Source of the DNA: Leptolyngbya sp. SIO4C1
Lineage (GTDB): Bacteria; Cyanobacteriota; Cyanobacteriia; Phormidesmidales; Phormidesmidaceae
Length of the DNA: 12,438 nucleotides
Assembly: GCA_010671975.1 (NCBI GenBank)
Contig: JAAHIA010000108.1
Location: forward strand, 1-12,438
Direction of reading: 5' to 3'
Below are positions 1-6,137 of the stretch, in pieces. Both the position numbers and the translations under genes were made by a program. Under the pieces are notes generated by a model. The model was not told the DNA's origin and made no database searches. It saw nothing but the letters and a program-made list of their open reading frames with translations. Numbering within the stretch: position 1 is the first letter of the stretch; each line of letters begins with the position of its first letter.

Positions 1-12
1 CGACACCTCCCA

Positions 13-29
13 AGCCGGGGCTGCCGGCT
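13..29. other. Small GC-rich inverted repeat
   Basis: The arms AGCCGG (13-18) and CCGGCT (24-29) are perfect complements around a 5-base loop. No T-run follows on either strand, so this does not look like a complete intrinsic terminator. It could be the tail of a structure belonging to a gene left of the window. The rest of 1-179 shows no open frame or RNA gene that I can support. Confidence 0.3.
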
Positions 30-179
30 CGGCTATATAAGTCACAATAGGTAGCGCGGTAACCTGCAAAATCAGACATATGCCCTGCTTATATTGTGAA
101 TAATGTCAACCTAGCAGCGGGCAAATACAATCATTCTTGTTGTTTGCGCTATGGATGACTTCAGTCGGGCGGTGATTGA

Positions 180-464
180 TTCCGTACTGGAGTTGACAAA
201 TTTGCGCTTATCGGCATCTGGCCGCAGCTAGGCGCTGAAGTGATTTCGCCTACAGACGACGCTGAGGAAGCATTTGCCAAGGCGGTTGAATATCTAAACT
301 CTGGCTGTCAGGAAGTTTGGCTGCTGCTGCCGGAAGCGCATCATATCTTTGTGCAAACCTATGAGCGGCGACTTTGGCTCACGGCGGACGGGGTGAAAAC
401 GCAAAAGGTTCTACCAGGGTTCACGATTAGTCTTGACCAGCTACTAGGCGATCGCATCGCTTAG
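180..464 (+). pseudogene. Uma2-family nuclease C-terminal remnant
   Basis: The open frame runs from just after a stop at 177-179 to TAG at 462-464. It carries the C-terminal half of the Uma2 (DUF820) restriction-endonuclease-like fold. The stretch LGAEVISPTDDAEEAFAK contains the family's conserved Glu and the downstream Lys of the PD-(D/E)XK site, and GCQEVWLL and LPGFTISLDQLL follow. Family members are usually about 180-200 residues. Here the N-terminal half, including the first catalytic Asp, is missing. The only in-frame start candidate is GTG at 240, which would begin just after the conserved Glu (codon 237-239) and has no convincing ribosome site. A short frame at 151-231 in another phase begins with ATG and may be part of the decayed 5' end, but I cannot align it with the family. 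These proteins are multicopy and of unclear function in cyanobacteria. If it is expressed, the alternative is a 74-residue protein from 240, which would lack catalytic residues. Confidence 0.6.
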
Positions 465-490
465 CTAGCGCAGAATTCTTGATTAAGTTA

Positions 491-510
491 TTTCTTAGCA
501 AGTTAAGAAA
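491..510. repeat. AT-rich 7-bp inverted repeat upstream of mdh
   Basis: TTTCTTA (491-497) and TAAGAAA (504-510) are perfect complements around a 6-base centre. No T-run follows, so an operator-like site or a fortuitous palindrome is more likely than a terminator. It lies about 90 bases upstream of the mdh start. Confidence 0.3.
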
Positions 511-555
511 CGGCAAATATTGCCCCTAACGACAGAACCGCCTGTCCACAATAAG

Positions 556-579
556 AAAATAGGCGAGGAAAATAGGCGA
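556..579 (+). repeat. 13-base-period direct repeat upstream of mdh
   Basis: AAAATAGGCGA occurs at 556-566 and again at 569-579, separated by GG, so the period is 13 bases. It sits 24 bases upstream of the mdh ATG, in what should be the 5' leader. I see no convincing -35/-10 pair nearby. Confidence 0.45.
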
Positions 580-602
580 TTAAACGTTGGGGAGGACCGC
601 TT

Positions 603-1574
603 ATGGCGTCAGCTGCGCTGCGCAATCCAAAAGTGACCGTTGTGGGTGCTGGCAATGTTGGGGCGACGCTGGCCCAGCGCATTGCCTATCGCAATTTGGC
701 TCACGTGGTGCTGATTGACATTATCGAAGGGCGTCCGCAGGGGCTGGCGCTGGATCTAAGAGAGTCGCAGCCTATCGAGCCCGGCAGCTACAGCATCACC
801 GGCACCAACGACTACGCTGATACGGCCAACTCAGACGTCGTGGTTGTGACCGCCGGGCTGCCCCGCAAGCCGGGCATGTCGCGTGATGACCTGGTGCAAA
901 CCAACGGCAAAATTGTGATTGACGTCGTGCGGCGGGCGATCGCAGTGTCTCCCCAAGCCCGGTTTATCATCGTCACCAACCCGCTGGATGTGATGGCCTA
1001 TCTAGCTTGGCGGGTTAGCGATCTGCCTAGCCACCGGGTTATGGGCATGGCCGGCATTCTGGATTCGGCTCGGTTCCGCAGCTTTATTGCCGAGGCGCTG
1101 CGGGTACCTGCTCAAGACGTACAGACGATGGTGCTAGGCGGGCATGGCGATTTGATGGTGCCCCTGCTGAGCCATACTACCGTCAGCGGCATTCCGGTAG
1201 AGCAGCTGCTAGAGGCAGCAGCGCTAGAGCGGCTGGTCGAGCGCACGCGCAACGGCGGGGCAGAAGTAGTCAATCATCTCAAAACGGGCGGTGCTTTTTA
1301 TGCCCCGGCTGCCTCAGCCGCCGTGATGGTAGAAGCCATCGTGCGCGATCGCGCGCGGCTGCTGCCGCTGTCGGCACATCTAGACGGTCAGTATGGGCTC
1401 TCAGACGTGTTTTTAGGCGTGCCCTGTCGGCTGGGCTGCGCCGGCATCGAGGCCATTTTAGAGCTGCAGCTGGCCGATCGAGAACAGTCGGCGCTGGCCG
1501 CCTCAGCCCGGTCAGTGCAGCAAACGCTGCAGGCCGCGTTGCCGCTGCTAGAGCGCCATCCGGCGGTGGCTTAG
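603..1574 (+). CDS. mdh: Malate dehydrogenase (LDH-like type)
   Basis: This is a cytoplasmic NAD-dependent malate dehydrogenase interconverting malate and oxaloacetate. The 323-residue length is normal for the lactate-dehydrogenase-like bacterial MDH group. Visible features in order: Rossmann loop GAGNVGA (residues 15-21); Asp39 at the end of beta-2 (VVLID), the usual NAD ribose ligand; substrate loop LPRKPGMSRDDL with Arg88 and Arg94; Asn126 in TNPLD; Asp154 and Arg157 in LDSARFR; and catalytic His181 in GGHGDLMVPL. Arg88 in the specificity loop, where lactate dehydrogenases carry Gln, supports malate rather than lactate as substrate. The start is set by GGAGG at 591-595, 7 bases before ATG. 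The gene is monocistronic as far as visible and converges on ppk1, with only 16 bases between the stop codons and no obvious terminator there, so the two transcripts may overlap. HIP1 sites lie at 936 and 1345. Confidence 0.95.
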   Translation: MASAALRNPKVTVVGAGNVGATLAQRIAYRNLAHVVLIDIIEGRPQGLALDLRESQPIEPGSYSITGTNDYADTANSDVVVVTAGLPRKPGMSRDDLVQTNGKIVIDVVRRAIAVSPQARFIIVTNPLDVMAYLAWRVSDLPSHRVMGMAGILDSARFRSFIAEALRVPAQDVQTMVLGGHGDLMVPLLSHTTVSGIPVEQLLEAAALERLVERTRNGGAEVVNHLKTGGAFYAPAASAAVMVEAIVRDRARLLPLSAHLDGQYGLSDVFLGVPCRLGCAGIEAILELQLADREQSALAASARSVQQTLQAALPLLERHPAVA

Positions 1575-1590
1575 CGCTAGCCGTCAATGC

Positions 1591-3768
1591 TTAGGCCGAC
1601 TGCTCGGCGCGCTCCATCAAAATCTGGTGGGTGCTGCGCTCGGGCTCGTCCGGTTTAGGATGGCGCTGGCGATATCTGCTATCGGGCTGCATTTCCCAAG
1701 CCTGGCGGTTGTCGTTGAGCGAAATGTTGAGAATTTCTAGCAGCTCTTTGCGCAGCTGCCGATCCTCAACCGGCGTCACCGCTTCTACGCGCCGATCGAG
1801 GTTGCGCGGCATCCAGTCGGCGCTGCCGATGAAAAACTGCGGATTGTCATCATTGTAAAAGTAAAAAATGCGGGAATGTTCTAGAAACCGACCGATGATG
1901 CTGAGCACGCGGATATTCTCGCTGACGCCTTTGATGCCTGGCATTAGGCAGCAGATGCCGCGCACGATCAGGTCAATTTTGACGCCTGCCTGCGAGGCGT
2001 GATACAGATTTTGAATGATGGCCGGATCGACAAGAGAATTCATCTTGGCGATGATGTGCGCCTTCCGTCCGGCCTTAGCATGAGCGGTTTCCTGCTCAAT
2101 TAGGGCCGTCATGCGATCGCGCAGCGTCACCGGCGCAATCAGCAGTTGACGAAACCTCTGCTGCCTGGAGTAGCCGGTTAAGTAGTTAAACAGCTCAGTC
2201 AGATCGGCCCCAAGCGCTTCTCGACAGCTCAGCACGCCTAGATCGGTATACAGCCGAGCTGTTTTAGGATTATAGTTGCCGGTCCCAATATGTACGTAGC
2301 GACGGATAGTGTCTTTTTCGCGGCGGACAACAAAGACGACTTTAGTATGTGTCTTTAGCCCCATCAGGCCGTAGACTACGTGTACACCGGAGCTCTCTAA
2401 GGTGCGTGCCCAGTTGATGTTGTTTTCTTCATCAAAGCGGGCCTTCAGCTCAACTAGAGCCACCACCTGCTTGCCATTGGCAGCCGCTGAAATCAGCTGA
2501 TTGACAATTGGGGAGTCGCCAGAAGTTCGATACAGCGTCATCTTAATGGCTAGCACGTCCGGATCGTGGGCTGCCTGAGTGATAAACTGCTGCACCGTTG
2601 CCGAGAAAGACTCATAGGGATGATGTACCAGCCGATCCTGCTGACGGATGAGTGAAAAGACGTCGGTATCACTATCGCCTTCATTCATGTAGGCCAGCTT
2701 CCAAGCCTTGGGAATAACGGGTGACCATTTCGGGTCTTTGTGTTCTGGCAGCGGCAGGCTCATGAGCGACATTAAGTCACCCAGGCCAATGGGACCCTCG
2801 ACATCGTAAACATCGGCTTCAATCAGTCCCATCTCTTGCATCAGCGTCGAGCGCACATCGTCCGACGTGGAAGCTTCCATCTCCATTCGCACTGCCGAAC
2901 CGCCCAGCCGCCGCTTGCGCAGCTCCTGCTCAATTGCCAGCATCAGGTCGTCGGCCTCATCTTCTTCGACCGCCAAATCAGCGTTGCGCGTGATCCGAAA
3001 GGCGTAGTAGGCCTCAATTTTCATCCCTGGAAACAAGAAGGACAGGTTGCGAGCAATCACCTGCTCCATTGGTACTGCTGCCCAGTGACAGCATTTACCC
3101 TTCGGGCTCGGGCACAGCTCGGGCGGTAGCATAGCAAAGCGAGGCAGCACCTTGGGCACCTTGACCCGAGCAAAATGTGATTCTTCAGACTCTTGCTCTT
3201 TAATGACAACCGCCAGGTTGAGGCTGAGATTTGAAATGTAGGGAAACGGATGTCCTGGATCAACCGCTAACGGCGTCAGTACTGGAAAAATCTGCTCCTC
3301 AAAATAGGTTTCAAAGTAAGCTTTTTGCTTTGAATTGAGATCGGCATAGTCGAGCAGGTAGATGCCGTTTTCTTTGAGCTGCGGCCGCAGAACAGTTTGA
3401 AAAACTTCGTGCTGCTTGGTGAAGCTCGGTCGAAGCTTTTCACTGATGGCGTTGAGCTGCTCTTGCGGCGTACGGCCATCGGGAGTGCGCTTATTGACGT
3501 TGGCATGAATTTGCTGCTTAATCCCAGCCACGCGCACCATGAAATACTCGTCGAGATTGCTGCAGAAAATGGCCAAGAACTTTAGTCGCTCTAACAGCGG
3601 CGTGCGCTCATCGATGGCTTCATGCAGCACGCGCTCGTTGAAAGCTAGCCAGCTTAGCTCGCGGCTGGTGTAGTACTTGGGATCGCTAAGATCGATGCTA
3701 GCTTTACCGCTTGCCTTGCTGTCTGCTTTGCTGTCTGCTTTGCTATCTGAGGCCTGAACTTTTGCCAT
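1591..3768 (-). CDS. ppk1: Polyphosphate kinase (PPK1)
   Basis: Reversibly transfers the ATP gamma-phosphate onto inorganic polyphosphate, the cell's phosphate and energy reserve. Numbered from the chosen ATG (725 residues), the N-domain motif RELSWLAFNERVL lies at 36-48. The two phospholipase-D-like C-terminal domains follow. LKTHTKV contains His474, matching the E. coli histidine that is autophosphorylated. RYVHIGTGNYNPKTARLYTDL contains His493, and FLEHSRIF contains His631. Length is slightly above E. coli PPK1 (688) because of an extended N-terminus with Ser/Lys/Ala/Asp repeats (residues 9-24). An alternative GTG at 3807 would add 13 residues and overlap the upstream gene. ATG at 3768 was preferred because it falls 5 bases after that gene's stop, as in a coupled operon. 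No strong ribosome site is visible; GAGG lies about 14 bases upstream. The gene is probably co-transcribed with the 68-residue gene and is insulated upstream by the terminator at 4057-4086. Confidence 0.96.
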   Translation of the reverse strand: MAKVQASDSKADSKADSKASGKASIDLSDPKYYTSRELSWLAFNERVLHEAIDERTPLLERLKFLAIFCSNLDEYFMVRVAGIKQQIHANVNKRTPDGRTPQEQLNAISEKLRPSFTKQHEVFQTVLRPQLKENGIYLLDYADLNSKQKAYFETYFEEQIFPVLTPLAVDPGHPFPYISNLSLNLAVVIKEQESEESHFARVKVPKVLPRFAMLPPELCPSPKGKCCHWAAVPMEQVIARNLSFLFPGMKIEAYYAFRITRNADLAVEEDEADDLMLAIEQELRKRRLGGSAVRMEMEASTSDDVRSTLMQEMGLIEADVYDVEGPIGLGDLMSLMSLPLPEHKDPKWSPVIPKAWKLAYMNEGDSDTDVFSLIRQQDRLVHHPYESFSATVQQFITQAAHDPDVLAIKMTLYRTSGDSPIVNQLISAAANGKQVVALVELKARFDEENNINWARTLESSGVHVVYGLMGLKTHTKVVFVVRREKDTIRRYVHIGTGNYNPKTARLYTDLGVLSCREALGADLTELFNYLTGYSRQQRFRQLLIAPVTLRDRMTALIEQETAHAKAGRKAHIIAKMNSLVDPAIIQNLYHASQAGVKIDLIVRGICCLMPGIKGVSENIRVLSIIGRFLEHSRIFYFYNDDNPQFFIGSADWMPRNLDRRVEAVTPVEDRQLRKELLEILNISLNDNRQAWEMQPDSRYRQRHPKPDEPERSTHQILMERAEQSA
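3718..3749 (-). repeat. 12-bp tandem repeat inside ppk1 5' end
   Basis: GCTGTCTGCTTT (plus-strand reading) occurs at 3718-3729 and 3730-3741 and is followed by a partial degenerate copy, giving about 2.7 units. On the coding strand each unit encodes the four residues Ser-Lys-Ala-Asp. The repeat preserves frame, so unit gain or loss would change only the length of the flexible N-terminal tail of the kinase. Confidence 0.75.
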
Positions 3769-3773
3769 AGTGC

Positions 3774-3980
3774 TTAGAAAACCTCGTCTTCGCGACCAAT
3801 CCACCATTCGCCTAGCTTCATCAGATCGGTGTGAATATCTGCGACCTGTCTAGCGTAGGCTTCATCAGAGAGCTCGTGACGGCGCTCTTGCAGTTTCTTG
3901 AGCCGTAGCTGAATCAGCAGCCAGGGCTTACTGATACCATCTGTGGCTTCGATGTATTTGGCTAGGGCTTCGCTATCCAT
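3774..3980 (-). CDS. 68-residue protein upstream of ppk1, unknown function
   Basis: I do not recognise a named family. It is a small soluble protein, strongly charged and probably all-helical: KPWLLIQLRLKKLQERRHELSDEAYARQVADIH reads as one or two amphipathic helices, and the tail GEWWIGREDEVF is rich in aromatic and acidic residues. It has no signal peptide, membrane segment or cysteine. The ATG at 3978-3980 has only a weak upstream GAG. Coding is supported by the clean frame, codon use similar to its neighbours, and a stop (TAA at 3774-3776) only 5 bases before the ppk1 ATG, which implies co-transcription. It is plausibly a conserved cyanobacterial protein linked to polyphosphate metabolism, but that link is inferred from position alone. 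The promoter should lie between 3981 and the terminator at 4057. Confidence 0.75.
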   Translation of the reverse strand: MDSEALAKYIEATDGISKPWLLIQLRLKKLQERRHELSDEAYARQVADIHTDLMKLGEWWIGREDEVF

Positions 3981-3990
3981 AGGCTCGATA

Positions 3991-4006
3991 GGTAGATATC
4001 TCTACC
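3991..4006 (-). promoter_or_regulatory. GTA-N8-TAC palindrome before orf68-ppk1
   Basis: The arms GGTAGA and TCTACC are perfect complements around 4 bases and contain GTA-N8-TAC (3992-4005), the core recognised by the cyanobacterial nitrogen regulator NtcA. The centre is only about 18 bases upstream of the orf68 ATG. A class-II activator position would therefore put the transcription start inside the gene, and no -10 box lies at the right distance. If functional, it would more likely act as a repressor site or as an mRNA hairpin close to the start codon. A chance match is quite possible. Confidence 0.35.
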
Positions 4007-4056
4007 TTACTGAAAATCCAGACGTTGAGCGATGCTTAGGCGTAGAAAGCCGACAG

Positions 4057-4086
4057 CAAAAGAGGGCTTGGCAACTTGCCAAGCCC
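4057..4086 (-). terminator. Intrinsic terminator of the CmpX-like gene
   Basis: The arms GGGCTTGGCAA and TTGCCAAGCCC (4064-4074 and 4076-4086) are perfect 11-base complements. On the minus strand the hairpin is followed by TCTTTT. It begins 27 bases after the stop codon of the channel gene and should keep that transcript out of the orf68-ppk1 operon. Confidence 0.85.
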
Positions 4087-4112
4087 CCATTCGCGTTATG
4101 AGCTAGCTGCTG

Positions 4113-5807
4113 CTAGCGCTTGAGCTGCTCAAGCCATTCGCGCAGCTGCTCCCCGGCAACATCGCGGCCGCCCAGCCCAAAGGCAATGGCGATCGCAACG
4201 GCAACCGCTCCCAGCAGTAGACCAAAGGCCAGGTTGACGATGCTAGCCGCAATGCCAATCTGCCGCAGCGCCAGCGCGCCTACGAAGGCAATCACCGCTA
4301 TCCGAGCGACCTGGGCCACCGTGCCAGCAGAGCTATTGCTCATAGAGTTGCGCACCAGTCGGTAAACCAGATTCGCCGCGTACAGGCCAATGGCAAAGAT
4401 CACAACGCCCACCAGTACCCGCGCTGAAATCGCTAGAATAGCGCGCACGATAGCGGTTAGCTGCGGGAAGTTGAGAATCTCTGTGGCAGTAACCACGCCA
4501 AACAGCACAATGCCCACCAGCGCAATGATGCCGACAATCTCGGAAGGTGACTTGCCAGGTGCCGGCTGAACGGTCGTCACTGGCTCGCCCTCTGCTAGCG
4601 GCGGCGTCGAAGTAGGACTGGTAGAGGCCATTGTTGGCATACCGGTCGGTGGACCCGGCGGCGGCGGGGAGGTGGTCAGCTCCTGCAGCCCTAAAATGTC
4701 AAAAATGCCGTCAAAGCCAACGCTAGACAGCAGGTTGCTCACTAGATCGGCAACAAACCGACCGATGAAGTAGAAGACAACCACCACTGCCAGTGCCGCT
4801 AGCACCTGCGGCAGAATAAACAGGATGCGATTGAGCATATCAATCGCCGGCTCAGAGATTGCCTCAATGTTGAGCTCCTCTAGCGCCGCGATCGCAACCG
4901 GGATCAAGATCAAGACGTAGACCACGGTGCCGGTCAGGCTGGATAGCGAGATGCCGCTGCCACTCGGCGTAGTGGAGAGGCCAAACTGACGCCCGAGGTT
5001 ATCCACCCCTGAAGCTGCGAGCAAATTAGTAACGATGCCGCGCACAATTCGCGCCACCAGCCAGCCAATCGCAAAAATAATCGCGGCTGTGATAATTTGC
5101 GGAATCGCAGAGAGGAACTCGTTGATCAAACTTTCGACTGGTGCAAGCAGCCCTTGCAGATCGAGCGCACTGAGAATCAGCGGCAAGAACAGCAAAAAGA
5201 CAAACCAGTAGAGGACATTAGCCAGCGTCTCGCTCAGATTGAACGAAGTGCCGCTAGAGTCCACGCCTGTCTGCTCAGAAATCCGCTCATCTAGATTTAC
5301 CTGCGCCAGCCCTCGCGTAACCGCTAGCTTCACCACCGTGGCAATCACCCAGGCCACTGCGAGTAGCAAGGCTGCACCGGCAATTCTGGGCAGATATTCC
5401 AGAATGGTTGAGAGCAAATCATTAAGTGGCTCTGACACCACTGTCAGATTTAGCGTATTCAGCACCGCCACCAGCGTGAACAGAATCACTAACCAGAAAA
5501 CAGCGGTACTTGCCCACTTCTCAGTTGGCATATCGCTGGGCGAGCGGCCGCTAATCCAGCCAGCGATGCGATCGTCCAGGCTCGTGCGTTTGAGAATGCT
5601 GCTCACTACCCACGACGCGACAAACGCAATGACGATGCCAATCGCCAGAATCAACAGCGCCCCAATTAGGGTTGGCAGAAATGCGCCCATCTGCGCTGTG
5701 AAAGAATTTGTAAATTCGGTAAGGGAATCGGTTTGGGCTATCCTCAGAAATGCATCTGCAGGAATTAAGCCACTCCTCACCCCCATTAGCTCATAGAGTT
5801 GAGTCAT
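4113..5807 (-). CDS. CmpX-like TM-helix-repeat membrane protein (MscS-related)
   Basis: An inner-membrane protein of 564 residues built from repeated conserved TM-helix units (the PF05552-type segment found in mechanosensitive-channel relatives such as CmpX). I see five: starting near FLPTLIGALLILAIG (43), YLPRIAGAALLLAVA (138), AIPQIITAAIIFAIG (234), ILPQVLAALAVVVVF (331) and a diverged one near 459. Extra hydrophobic helices lie between them (around 100-120, 195-217, 291-310, 422-445 and 500-546). The first four units end in a similar polar patch (SLDDRI, NLDERI, GVDNLG, GFDGIF). A proline/threonine-rich linker (378-420) separates repeats four and five. The last helix, rich in Ala/Val/Gly and ending AFGLGGRDVA, resembles the pore helix of MscS, but the cytoplasmic beta-domain that follows in MscS is absent. 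A role in osmotic or membrane-stress response is inferred from the family; ion conduction is not shown. ATG at 5805-5807 has weak AAGAAG upstream. The gene is transcribed alone, probably from the NtcA-type promoter at 5924-5967. Confidence 0.88.
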   Translation of the reverse strand: MTQLYELMGVRSGLIPADAFLRIAQTDSLTEFTNSFTAQMGAFLPTLIGALLILAIGIVIAFVASWVVSSILKRTSLDDRIAGWISGRSPSDMPTEKWASTAVFWLVILFTLVAVLNTLNLTVVSEPLNDLLSTILEYLPRIAGAALLLAVAWVIATVVKLAVTRGLAQVNLDERISEQTGVDSSGTSFNLSETLANVLYWFVFLLFLPLILSALDLQGLLAPVESLINEFLSAIPQIITAAIIFAIGWLVARIVRGIVTNLLAASGVDNLGRQFGLSTTPSGSGISLSSLTGTVVYVLILIPVAIAALEELNIEAISEPAIDMLNRILFILPQVLAALAVVVVFYFIGRFVADLVSNLLSSVGFDGIFDILGLQELTTSPPPPGPPTGMPTMASTSPTSTPPLAEGEPVTTVQPAPGKSPSEIVGIIALVGIVLFGVVTATEILNFPQLTAIVRAILAISARVLVGVVIFAIGLYAANLVYRLVRNSMSNSSAGTVAQVARIAVIAFVGALALRQIGIAASIVNLAFGLLLGAVAVAIAIAFGLGGRDVAGEQLREWLEQLKR

Positions 5808-5923
5808 CTTCTTGTGCCTGATGAAAGTCAGCGCTACCCCGTAGCACCTTTGGGTACCAGAGCAGCATAAGAGATATCGCTAAGCGTATCGCTATTTGAT
5901 CAATTTTTCTCCGCGAAAATACT
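5808..5923 (-). other. Putative 5' leader of the CmpX-like gene
   Basis: About 110 bases would be transcribed ahead of the channel gene if the promoter at 5924-5967 is used. The leader holds a small hairpin, GCTAC-3-GTAGC (5833-5845), about 26 bases before the ATG. I see no known riboswitch. Confidence 0.35.
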
Positions 5924-5967
5924 ATTATTAGCAGAATTTGTAATAATCGCTTGTACTCTTGTGTACA
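5924..5967 (-). promoter_or_regulatory. NtcA-type promoter for the CmpX-like gene
   Basis: Position 5952-5967 reads TGTA-N8-TACA, the full palindromic form of the NtcA site (core GTA-N8-TAC at 5953-5966). On the minus strand it is followed 23 bases after the core by AATAAT (5924-5929), which matches the TATAAT consensus at 5 of 6 positions. Known class-II NtcA-activated promoters have a -10 element 22-23 bases from the site and the site centred near -41.5. That geometry predicts a start near 5918, about 110 bases before the ATG. No plus-strand gene lies downstream, so the minus-strand channel gene is the only candidate target. The sequence match is direct; regulation by NtcA is inferred. Confidence 0.65.
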
Positions 5968-6060
5968 TCTTTGAACTTCGCGCTCACGGTAAGAAAAAAC
6001 AAGCTTAGCAGCATAGAGCCACCCGTGCTCAAAAGGTTACGCAGAAAATATTGCGTAGAA

Positions 6061-6092
6061 ATAAAAATGACAGGCTGATGTCAGCCTGTCAT
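6061..6092 (-). terminator. Intrinsic terminator of gyrA
   Basis: ATGACAGGCTGA (6067-6078) and TCAGCCTGTCAT (6081-6092) are perfect 12-base complements around a 2-base loop (in practice a slightly shorter stem). On the minus strand it is followed by TTTTTAT. It begins 46 bases after the gyrA stop. Confidence 0.9.
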
Positions 6093-6137
6093 CTCTCATA
6101 AGAAATAGATATGAGCTATCAGATTTGAGTAGCGCGC

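Noticed and set aside
1279..1587. 102-residue minus-strand frame opposite the end of mdh
   Set aside because: It is Arg/Ala/Pro-rich shadow translation of the mdh reading frame without independent support.
3769..3807. Longer ppk1 start at GTG 3807
   Set aside because: It would overlap the 68-residue gene by 34 bases and add MVDWSRRRGFLST, which does not resemble a PPK1 N-terminus. ATG at 3768 fits a coupled operon better.
5771..5784. ACTCCTCAC string resembling the Yfr1 core
   Set aside because: It matches only 10 of the 11 Yfr1 core bases, lies within the channel coding region on the antisense strand and lacks the flanking stem and terminator of that RNA.
5239..5796. 185-residue plus-strand open frame opposite the channel gene
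   Set aside because: It lies entirely antisense to a gene with clear family features and shows no domain, ribosome site or plausible composition; it is a by-product of GC-biased codon use.
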